Of a DNA stretch of 64,000 nt, positions 1 to 9,240 are shown in pieces (the first letter of the stretch is position 1; each line of letters starts with the position of its first letter). The DNA lies in the NCBI RefSeq assembly GCF_037975245.1, contig NC_092562.1, positions 17,187,521-17,251,520 on the forward strand, read 5' to 3'. This DNA comes from Apostichopus japonicus (Eukaryota > Echinodermata > Holothuroidea > Aspidochirotida > Stichopodidae). Made by a program: the position numbers and the translations under genes. The notes beneath the pieces were generated by a model. That model worked only from the letters and a program-made list of their open reading frames with translations. It had not been told where the DNA came from and did no database searches.

Positions 1-136
1 CGAGCTGATGATCGAGACTCTCTTTTGCATCCCTGGTTCGAACCCCGGGTGATGACGTCTTTTGCCGATCTTTTACAGCAAGTGCCTACACGGGGAGCTG
101 TAAGTATTAGTTAATCCAGCTAATATCTCAGTCCAG

Positions 137-164
137 ACAGTGGCGCGATGGCTTGGCGCACTGT
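137..164 (+). other. Extended D-arm-like hairpin (unit bases 137-164)
   Basis: ACAGT (137-141) pairs with ACTGT (160-164), and GCGC (143-146) pairs with GCGC (156-159). One unpaired G (142) is bulged, and the loop is nine bases, GATGGCTTG. The inner part matches a tRNA D arm; the outer five pairs extend it beyond one. Common variation at base 149 falls in the loop. At base 160 the amplified variant is A to G, which would keep a U-G wobble in RNA. Confidence 0.55.
141..151 (+). promoter_or_regulatory. A-box-like Pol III internal promoter element (unit bases 141-151)
   Basis: TGGCGCGATGG matches the eukaryotic A-box pattern TGGCNNAGTGG at 9 of 11 positions; the central AG reads GA. It lies in a D-arm-like context: TG, a GCGC stem strand, a nine-base loop containing GG, and a second GCGC strand. 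The element recurs in every unit. The only widespread change is at unit base 149 (T, C or G), which falls in the loop: G in units 109 and 144-148, C in units 149-264, T elsewhere. Confidence 0.6.
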
Positions 165-187
165 ACGAGCTGATGATCGAGACTCTC

Positions 188-191
188 TTTT
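188..191 (+). terminator. Internal TTTT between A-box and B-box
   Basis: A run of four T preceded by TCTC lies at unit bases 23-26, inside the predicted transcript and before the B-box. In a type 2 gene this position could cause partial early termination and a short RNA of about 60 nt. It is present in all units. Function is uncertain. Confidence 0.25.
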
Positions 192-195
192 GCGT

Positions 196-214
196 CCCTG
201 GTTCGAACCCCGGG
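196..214 (+). other. T-arm-like stem-loop (unit bases 31-49)
   Basis: CCC-T-GG pairs with CC-C-GGG around the seven-base loop TTCGAAC. The stem has five Watson-Crick pairs and one internal T-C mismatch (unit bases 34 and 46). Loop size and sequence match a tRNA T loop exactly. The arm encloses the B-box and is among the strongest signs of tRNA ancestry. Rare changes are C45 to A in unit 265 and G48 to A in unit 134. Confidence 0.6.
200..210 (+). promoter_or_regulatory. B-box Pol III internal promoter element (unit bases 35-45)
   Basis: GGTTCGAACCC is an exact match to the B-box consensus GGTTCGANNCC, the TFIIIC-binding element of tRNA genes and tRNA-derived SINEs. Its first ten bases are also a perfect palindrome. 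It lies in a T-arm-like stem-loop. It appears unchanged in essentially every unit of the window; the one change I saw is C to A at its last base in unit 265 (window base 43626). Confidence 0.75.
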
Positions 215-224
215 TGATGACGTC

Positions 225-239
225 TTTTGCCGATCTTTT
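225..239 (+). terminator. Tandem TTTT runs downstream of the B-box (candidate Pol III terminators)
   Basis: Two runs of four T (225-228 and 236-239; unit bases 60-63 and 71-74) lie 15 and 26 bases after the B-box. T4 can terminate Pol III in animals but is weak in yeasts, which need longer runs. Every unit has both runs except unit 143, where the second is deleted. Unit 331 has its second run lengthened to six T at about 54540-54545. Confidence 0.45.
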
Positions 240-241
240 AC

Positions 242-272
242 AGCAAGTGCCTACACGGGGAGCTGTAAGTAT
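242..272 (+). other. Splice-site-like pair flanking a 21-base segment (unit bases 77-107)
   Basis: TCTTTTACAG, a pyrimidine-rich acceptor-like sequence, ends at 243. GTAAGTAT, fully complementary to the first eight bases of the animal U1 snRNA 5' end, begins at 265. They bracket 21 bases of micro-exon-like sequence. The AG is kept in the TTTTGCAG variants and in unit 129 (TTTTAAAG). Chance is a reasonable explanation, because one sequence copied hundreds of times counts as one observation. Confidence 0.2.
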
Positions 273-495
273 TATTTAATCCACCTAATATCTCAGTCCA
301 TACAGTGGCGCGATGGCTTGGCGCCCTGTACGAGCTGATGATCGAGACTCTCTTTTGCGTCCCTGGTTCGAACCCCGGGTGATGACGTCTTTTGCCGATC
401 TTTTACAGCAAGTGCCTACACGGGGAGCTGTAAGTATTAGTTAATCCACCTAATATCTCAGTCCAAACAGTGGCGCGATGGCTTGGCGCCCTGTA

Positions 496-3400
496 CGACC
501 TGATGATCGAGACTCTCTTTTGCGTCCCTGGTTCGAACCCCGGGTGATGACGTCTTTTGCCGATCTTTTACAGCAAGTGCCTACACGGGGAGCTGTAAGT
601 ATTAGTTAATCCACCTAATATCTCAGTCCAAACAGTGGCGCGATGGCTTGGCGCACTGTACGAGCTGATGATCGAGACTCTCTTTTGCGTCCCTGGTTCG
701 AACCCCGGGTGATGACGTCTTTTGCCGATCTTTTACAGCAAGTGCCTACACGGGGAGCTGTAAGTATTAGTTAATCCACCTAATATCTCAGTCCAAACAG
801 TGGCGCGATGGCTTGGCGCACTGTACGAGCTGATGATCGAGACTCTCTTTTGCGTCCCTGGTTCGAACCCCGGGTGATGACGTCTTTTGCCGATCTTTTA
901 CAGCAAGTGCCTACACGGGGAGCTGTAAGTATTAGTTAATCCACCTAATATCTCAGTCCAAACAGTGGCGCGATGGCTTGGCGCACTGTACGAGCTGATG
1001 ATCGAGACTCTCTTTTGCGTCCCTGGTTCGAACCCCGGGTGATGACGTCTTTTGCCGATCTTTTACAGCAAGTGCCTACACGGGGAGCTGTAAGTATTAG
1101 TTAATCCACCTAATATCTCAGTCCAAACAGTGGCGCGATGGCTTGGCGCACTGTACGAGCTGATGATCGAGACTCTCTTTTGCGTCCCTGGTTCGAACCC
1201 CGGGTGATGACGTCTTTTGCCGATCTTTTACAGCAAGTGCCTACACGGGGAGCTGTAAGTATTAGTTAATCCACCTAATATCTCAGTCCAAACAGTGGCG
1301 CGATGGCTTGGCGCACTGTACGAGCTGATGATCGAGACTCTCTTTTGCGTCCCTGGTTCGAACCCCGGGTGATGACGTCTTTTGCCGATCTTTTACAGCA
1401 AGTGCCTACACGGGGAGCTGTAAGTATTAGTTAATCCACCTAATATCTCAGTCCAAACAGTGGCGCGATGGCTTGGCGCACTGTACGAGCTGATGATCGA
1501 GACTCTCTTTTGCGTCCCTGGTTCGAACCCCGGGTGATGACGTCTTTTGCCGATCTTTTACAGCAAGTGCCTACACGGGGAGCTGTAAGTATTAGTTAAT
1601 CCACCTAATATCTCAGTCCAAACAGTGGCGCGATGGCTTGGCGCACTGTACGAGCTGATGATCGAGACTCTCTTTTGCGTCCCTGGTTCGAACCCCGGGT
1701 GATGACGTCTTTTGCCGATCTTTTACAGCAAGTGCCTACACGGGGAGCTGTAAGTATTAGTTAATCCACCTAATATCTCAGTCCAAACAGTGGCGCGATG
1801 GCTTGGCGCACTGTACGAGCTGATGATCGAGACTCTCTTTTGCGTCCCTGGTTCGAACCCCGGGTGATGACGTCTTTTGCCGATCTTTTACAGCAAGTGC
1901 CTACACGGGGAGCTGTAAGTATTAGTTAATCCACCTAATATCTCAGTCCAAACAGTGGCGCGATGGCTTGGCGCACTGTACGAGCTGATGATCGAGACTC
2001 TCTTTTGCGTCCCTGGTTCGAACCCCGGGTGATGACGTCTTTTGCCGATCTTTTACAGCAAGTGCCTACACGGGGAGCTGTAAGTATTAGTTAATCCACC
2101 TAATATCTCAGTCCAAACAGTGGCGCGATGGCTTGGCGCACTGTACGAGCTGATGATCGAGACTCTCTTTTGCGTCCCTGGTTCGAACCCCGGGTGATGA
2201 CGTCTTTTGCCGATCTTTTACAGCAAGTGCCTACACGGGGAGCTGTAAGTATTAGTTAATCCACCTAATATCTCAGTCCAAACAGTGGCGCGATGGCTTG
2301 GCGCACTGTACGAGCTGATGATCGAGACTCTCTTTTGCGTCCCTGGTTCGAACCCCGGGTGATGACGTCTTTTGCCGATCTTTTACAGCAAGTGCCTACA
2401 CGGGGAGCTGTAAGTATTAGTTAATCCACCTAATATCTCAGTCCAAACAGTGGCGCGATGGCTTGGCGCACTGTACGAGCTGATGATCGAGACTCTCTTT
2501 TGCGTCCCTGGTTCGAACCCCGGGTGATGACGTCTTTTGCCGATCTTTTACAGCAAGTGCCTACACGGGGAGCTGTAAGTATTAGTTAATCCACCTAATA
2601 TCTCAGTCCAAACAGTGGCGCGATGGCTTGGCGCACTGTACGAGCTGATGATCGAGACTCTCTTTTGCGTCCCTGGTTCGAACCCCGGGTGATGACGTCT
2701 TTTGCCGATCTTTTACAGCAAGTGCCTACACGGGGAGCTGTAAGTATTAGTTAATCCACCTAATATCTCAGTCCAAACAGTGGCGCGATGGCTTGGCGCA
2801 CTGTACGAGCTGATGATCGAGACTCTCTTTTGCGTCCCTGGTTCGAACCCCGGGTGATGACGTCTTTTGCCGATCTTTTACAGCAAGTGCCTACACGGGG
2901 AGCTGTAAGTATTAGTTAATCCACCTAATATCTCAGTCCAAACAGTGGCGCGATGGCTTGGCGCACTGTACGAGCTGATGATCGAGACTCTCTTTTGCGT
3001 CCCTGGTTCGAACCCCGGGTGATGACGTCTTTTGCCGATCTTTTACAGCAAGTGCCTACACGGGGAGCTGTAAGTATTAGTTAATCCACCTAATATCTCA
3101 GTCCAAACAGTGGCGCGATGGCTTGGCGCACTGTACGAGCTGATGATCGAGACTCTCTTTTGCGTCCCTGGTTCGAACCCCGGGTGATGACGTCTTTTGC
3201 CGATCTTTTACAGCAAGTGCCTACACGGGGAGCTGTAAGTATTAGTTAATCCACCTAATATCTCAGTCCAAACAGTGGCGCGATGGCTTGGCGCACTGTA
3301 CGAGCTGATGATCGAGACTCTCTTTTGCGTCCCTGGTTCGAACCCCGGGTGATGACGTCTTTTGCCGATCTTTTACAGCAAGTGCCTACACGGGGAGCTG

Positions 3401-6400
3401 TAAGTATTAGTTAATCCACCTAATATCTCAGTCCAAACAGTGGCGCGATGGCTTGGCGCACTGTACGAGCTGATGATCGAGACTCTCTTTTGCGTCCCTG
3501 GTTCGAACCCCGGGTGATGACGTCTTTTGCCGATCTTTTACAGCAAGTGCCTACACGGGGAGCTGTAAGTATTAGTTAATCCACCTAATATCTCAGTCCA
3601 AACAGTGGCGCGATGGCTTGGCGCACTGTACGAGCTGATGATCGAGACTCTCTTTTGCGTCCCTGGTTCGAACCCCGGGTGATGACGTCTTTTGCCGATC
3701 TTTTACAGCAAGTGCCTACACGGGGAGCTGTAAGTATTAGTTAATCCACCTAATATCTCAGTCCAAACAGTGGCGCGATGGCTTGGCGCACTGTACGAGC
3801 TGATGATCGAGACTCTCTTTTGCGTCCCTGGTTCGAACCCCGGGTGATGACGTCTTTTGCCGATCTTTTACAGCAAGTGCCTACACGGGGAGCTGTAAGT
3901 ATTAGTTAATCCACCTAATATCTCAGTCCAAACAGTGGCGCGATGGCTTGGCGCACTGTACGAGCTGATGATCGAGACTCTCTTTTGCGTCCCTGGTTCG
4001 AACCCCGGGTGATGACGTCTTTTGCCGATCTTTTACAGCAAGTGCCTACACGGGGAGCTGTAAGTATTAGTTAATCCACCTAATATCTCAGTCCAAACAG
4101 TGGCGCGATGGCTTGGCGCACTGTACGAGCTGATGATCGAGACTCTCTTTTGCGTCCCTGGTTCGAACCCCGGGTGATGACGTCTTTTGCCGATCTTTTA
4201 CAGCAAGTGCCTACACGGGGAGCTGTAAGTATTAGTTAATCCACCTAATATCTCAGTCCAAACAGTGGCGCGATGGCTTGGCGCACTGTACGAGCTGATG
4301 ATCGAGACTCTCTTTTGCGTCCCTGGTTCGAACCCCGGGTGATGACGTCTTTTGCCGATCTTTTACAGCAAGTGCCTACACGGGGAGCTGTAAGTATTAG
4401 TTAATCCACCTGATATCTCAGTCCAAACAGTGGCGCGATGGCTTGGCGCTCTGTACGAGCTGATGATCGAGACTCTCTTTTGCGTCCCTGGTTCGAACCC
4501 CGGGTGATGACGTCTTTTGCCGATCTTTTACAGCAAGTGCCTACACGGGGAGCTGTAAGTATTAGTTAATCCACCTAATATCTCAGTCCAAACAGTGGCG
4601 CGATGGCTTGGCGCACTGTACGAGCTGATGATCGAGACTCTCTTTTGCGTCCCTGGTTCGAACCCCGGGTGATGACGTCTTTTGCCGATCTTTTACAGCA
4701 AGTGCCTACACGGGGAGCTGTAAGTATTAGTTAATCCACCTAATATCTCAGTCCAAACAGTGGCGCGATGGCTTGGCGCACTGTACGAGCTGATGATCGA
4801 GACTCTCTTTTGCGTCCCTGGTTCGAACCCCGGGTGATGACGTCTTTTGCCGATCTTTTACAGCAAGTGCCTACACGGGGAGCTGTAAGTATTAGTTAAT
4901 CCACCTAATATCTCAGTCCAAACAGTGGCGCGATGGCTTGGCGCACTGTACGAGCTGATGATCGAGACTCTCTTTTGCGTCCCTGGTTCGAACCCCGGGT
5001 GATGACGTCTTTTGCCGATCTTTTACAGCAAGTGCCTACACGGGGAGCTGTAAGTATTAGTTAATCCACCTAATATCTCAGTCCAAACAGTGGCGCGATG
5101 GCTTGGCGCACTGTACGAGCTGATGATCGAGACTCTCTTTTGCGTCCCTGGTTCGAACCCCGGGTGATGACGTCTTTTGCCGATCTTTTACAGCAAGTGC
5201 CTACACGGGGAGCTGTAAGTATTAGTTAATCCACCTAATATCTCAGTCCAAACAGTGGCGCGATGGCTTGGCGCACTGTACGAGCTGATGATCGAGACTC
5301 TCTTTTGCGTCCCTGGTTCGAACCCCGGGTGATGACGTCTTTTGCCGATCTTTTACAGCAAGTGCCTACACGGGGAGCTGTAAGTATTAGTTAATCCACC
5401 TAATATCTCAGTCCAAACAGTGGCGCGATGGCTTGGCGCACTGTACGAGCTGATGATCGAGACTCTCTTTTGCGTCCCTGGTTCGAACCCCGGGTGATGA
5501 CGTCTTTTGCCGATCTTTTACAGCAAGTGCCTACACGGGGAGCTGTAAGTATTAGTTAATCCACCTAATATCTCAGTCCAAACAGTGGCGCGATGGCTTG
5601 GCGCACTGTACGAGCTGATGATCGAGACTCTCTTTTGCGTCCCTGGTTCGAACCCCGGGTGATGACGTCTTTTGCCGATCTTTTACAGCAAGTGCCTACA
5701 CGGGGAGCTGTAAGTATTAGTTAATCCACCTAATATCTCAGTCCAAACAGTGGCGCGATGGCTTGGCGCACTGTACGAGCTGATGATCGAGACTCTCTTT
5801 TGCGTCCCTGGTTCGAACCCCGGGTGATGACGTCTTTTGCCGATCTTTTACAGCAAGTGCCTACACGGGGAGCTGTAAGTATTAGTTAATCCACCTAATA
5901 TCTCAGTCCAAACAGTGGCGCGATGGCTTGGCGCACTGTACGAGCTGATGATCGAGACTCTCTTTTGCGTCCCTGGTTCGAACCCCGGGTGATGACGTCT
6001 TTTGCCGATCTTTTACAGCAAGTGCCTACACGGGGAGCTGTAAGTATTAGTTAATCCACCTAATATCTCAGTCCAAACAGTGGCGCGATGGCTTGGCGCA
6101 CTGTACGAGCTGATGATCGAGACTCTCTTTTGCGTCCCTGGTTCGAACCCCGGGTGATGACGTCTTTTGCCGATCTTTTACAGCAAGTGCCTACACGGGG
6201 AGCTGTAAGTATTAGTTAATCCACCTAATATCTCAGTCCAAACAGTGGCGCGATGGCTTGGCGCACTGTACGAGCTGATGATCGAGACTCTCTTTTGCGT
6301 CCCTGGTTCGAACCCCGGGTGATGACGTCTTTTGCCGATCTTTTACAGCAAGTGCCTACACGGGGAGCTGTAAGTATTAGTTAATCCACCTAATATCTCA

Positions 6401-8910
6401 GTCCAAACAGTGGCGCGATGGCTTGGCGCACTGTACGAGCTGATGATCGAGACTCTCTTTTGCGTCCCTGGTTCGAACCCCGGGTGATGACGTCTTTTGC
6501 CGATCTTTTACAGCAAGTGCCTACACGGGGAGCTGTAAGTATTAGTTAATCCACCTAATATCTCAGTCCAAACAGTGGCGCGATGGCTTGGCGCACTGTA
6601 CGAGCTGATGATCGAGACTCTCTTTTGCGTCCCTGGTTCGAACCCCGGGTGATGACGTCTTTTGCCGATCTTTTACAGCAAGTGCCTACACGGGGAGCTG
6701 TAAGTATTAGTTAATCCACCTAATATCTCAGTCCAAACAGTGGCGCGATGGCTTGGCGCACTGTACGAGCTGATGATCGAGACTCTCTTTTGCGTCCCTG
6801 GTTCGAACCCCGGGTGATGACGTCTTTTGCCGATCTTTTACAGCAAGTGCCTACACGGGGAGCTGTAAGTATTAGTTAATCCACCTAATATCTCAGTCCA
6901 AACAGTGGCGCGATGGCTTGGCGCACTGTACGAGCTGATGATCGAGACTCTCTTTTGCGTCCCTGGTTCGAACCCCGGGTGATGACGTCTTTTGCCGATC
7001 TTTTACAGCAAGTGCCTACACGGGGAGCTGTAAGTATTAGTTAATCCACCTAATATCTCAGTCCAAACAGTGGCGCGATGGCTTGGCGCACTGTACGAGC
7101 TGATGATCGAGACTCTCTTTTGCGTCCCTGGTTCGAACCCCGGGTGATGACGTCTTTTGCCGATCTTTTACAGCAAGTGCCTACACGGGGAGCTGTAAGT
7201 ATTAGTTAATCCACCTAATATCTCAGTCCAAACAGTGGCGCGATGGCTTGGCGCACTGTACGAGCTGATGATCGAGACTCTCTTTTGCGTCCCTGGTTCG
7301 AACCCCGGGTGATGACGTCTTTTGCCGATCTTTTACAGCAAGTGCCTACACGGGGAGCTGTAAGTATTAGTTAATCCACCTAATATCTCAGTCCAAACAG
7401 TGGCGCGATGGCTTGGCGCACTGTACGAGCTGATGATCGAGACTCTCTTTTGCGTCCCTGGTTCGAACCCCGGGTGATGACGTCTTTTGCCGATCTTTTA
7501 CAGCAAGTGCCTACACGGGGAGCTGTAAGTATTAGTTAATCCACCTAATATCTCAGTCCAAACAGTGGCGCGATGGCTTGGCGCACTGTACGAGCTGATG
7601 ATCGAGACTCTCTTTTGCGTCCCTGGTTCGAACCCCGGGTGATGACGTCTTTTGCCGATCTTTTACAGCAAGTGCCTACACGGGGAGCTGTAAGTATTAG
7701 TTAATCCACCTAATATCTCAGTCCAAACAGTGGCGCGATGGCTTGGCGCACTGTACGAGCTGATGATCGAGACTCTCTTTTGCGTCCCTGGTTCGAACCC
7801 CGGGTGATGACGTCTTTTGCCGATCTTTTACAGCAAGTGCCTACACGGGGAGCTGTAAGTATTAGTTAATCCACCTAATATCTCAGTCCAAACAGTGGCG
7901 CGATGGCTTGGCGCACTGTACGAGCTGATGATCGAGACTCTCTTTTGCGTCCCTGGTTCGAACCCCGGGTGATGACGTCTTTTGCCGATCTTTTACAGCA
8001 AGTGCCTACACGGGGAGCTGTAAGTATTAGTTAATCCACCTAATATCTCAGTCCAAACAGTGGCGCGATGGCTTGGCGCACTGTACGAGCTGATGATCGA
8101 GACTCTCTTTTGCGTCCCTGGTTCGAACCCCGGGTGATGACGTCTTTTGCCGATCTTTTACAGCAAGTGCCTACACAGGGAGCTGTAAGTATTAGTTAAT
8201 CCACCTAATATCTCAGTCCAAACAGTGGCGCGATGGCTTGGCGCACTGTACGAGCTGATGATCGAGACTCTCTTTTGCGTCCCTGGTTCGAACCCCGGGT
8301 GATGACGTCTTTTGCCGATCTTTTACAGCAAGTGCCTACACGGGGAGCTGTAAGTATTAGTTAATCCACCTAATATCTCAGTCCAAACAGTGGCGCGATG
8401 GCTTGGCGCACTGTACGAGCTGATGATCGAGACTCTCTTTTGCGTCCCTGGTTCGAACCCCGGGTGATGACGTCTTTTGCCGATCTTTTACAGCAAGTGC
8501 CTACACGGGGAGCTGTAAGTATTAGTTAATCCACCTAATATCTCAGTCCAAACAGTGGCGCGATGGCTTGGCGCACTGTACGAGCTGATGATCGAGACTC
8601 TCTTTTGCGTCCCTGGTTCGAACCCCGGGTGATGACGTCTTTTGCCGATCTTTTACAGCAAGTGCCTACACGGGGAGCTGTAAGTATTAGTTAATCCACC
8701 TAATATCTCAGTCCAAACAGTGGCGCGATGGCTTGGCGCACTGTACGAGCTGATGATCGAGACTCTCTTTTGCGTCCCTGGTTCGAACCCCGGGTGATGA
8801 CGTCTTTTGCCGATCTTTTACAGCAAGTGCCTACACGGGGAGCTGTAAGTATTAGTTAATCCACCTAATATCTCAGTCCAAACAGTGGCGCGATGGCTTG
8901 GCGCACTGTA
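496..8910. repeat. Satellite units 4-54, block with G at unit base 29
   Basis: Fifty-one 165-bp copies share TTTTGCGTCC (G at base 29) with A at 122, A at 136, T at 149 and A at 160. They appear almost identical. Exceptions are the first base-4 change at 499, unit 27 (G at 122 and T at 160; window 4412 and 4450) and unit 50 (G to A at base 92; window 8177). The G29 form itself extends from unit 2 to unit 56. Confidence 0.9.
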
Positions 8911-9240
8911 CGAGCTGATGATCGAGACTCTCTTTTGCGTCCCTGGTTCGAACCCCGGGTGATGACGTCTTTTGCCGATCTTTTACAGCAAGTGCCTACA
9001 CGGGGAGCTGTAAGTATTAGTTAATCCACCTGATATCTCAGTCCAAACAGTGGCGCGATGGCTTGGCGCACTGTACGAGCTGATGATCGAGACTCTCTTT
9101 TGCGTCCCTGGTTCGAACCCCGGGTGATGACGTCTTTTGCCGATCTTTTACAGCAAGTGCCTACACGGGGAGCTGTAAGTATTAGTTAATCCACCTGATA
9201 TCTCAGTCCAAACAGTGGCGCGATGGCTTGGCGCACTGTA
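8911..9240. repeat. Satellite units 55-56, transitional haplotype (G29 plus G122)
   Basis: These two copies combine G at base 29, typical of the block to the left, with G at base 122 (CCTGATAT), typical of the block to the right. They form a stepwise bridge between the two families. Confidence 0.9.

Larger units (their letters stand above)
129..239 (+). ncRNA. Putative Pol III transcription unit, tRNA-like (first complete example, repeated in each unit)
   Basis: This is the first complete example of a cassette that recurs every 165 bp. An A-box-like TGGCGCGATGG (141-151) is followed 59 bases later, start to start, by a perfect B-box GGTTCGAACCC (200-210), then by TTTT at 225-228 and 236-239. 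Type 2 Pol III genes start roughly 10-20 bases upstream of the A box and stop in a T-run, so an RNA of about 100-110 nt is predicted. The 59-base spacing exceeds that of ordinary class I tRNAs and is closer to class II (Leu/Ser-like) tRNAs or tRNA-derived SINEs. It is not a functional tRNA: the seven bases after the T arm have no complementary partner upstream of the D arm, and no clear anticodon stem-loop exists. Another TTTT (188-191) between the boxes could cause early termination. Start and end are estimates. Confidence 0.4.
1..495. repeat. Satellite units 1-3, irregular left copies
   Basis: These copies carry rare changes. Unit 1 has G at base 119 and G at base 136. Unit 2 has T at 110 (window 275), T at 136 (window 301) and C at 160. 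Unit 3 has C at 160. Unit 4 begins with a further change, C at its base 4 (window 499). Elevated private variation is typical of copies near an array edge or at a junction between homogenised domains. Confidence 0.85.

Noticed and set aside
37-51. CENP-B box at the T-arm region (TTCG followed by CGGG)
   Set aside because: The required pattern is TTCG-N4-A-N2-CGGG. Here CGGG lies two bases too close and the central A is absent.
54-61. cAMP-response element (TGACGTCA)
   Set aside because: The unit has TGACGTCT around base 53-60, one mismatch from the palindrome. Given one independent sequence copied many times, this is compatible with chance.
129-239. A functional tRNA gene in each unit
   Set aside because: D-arm and T-arm features are present, but there is no complementary acceptor stem, no clear seven-base anticodon loop on a five-pair stem, and the spacing between boxes is too long. 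It is better described as tRNA-like or tRNA-derived.
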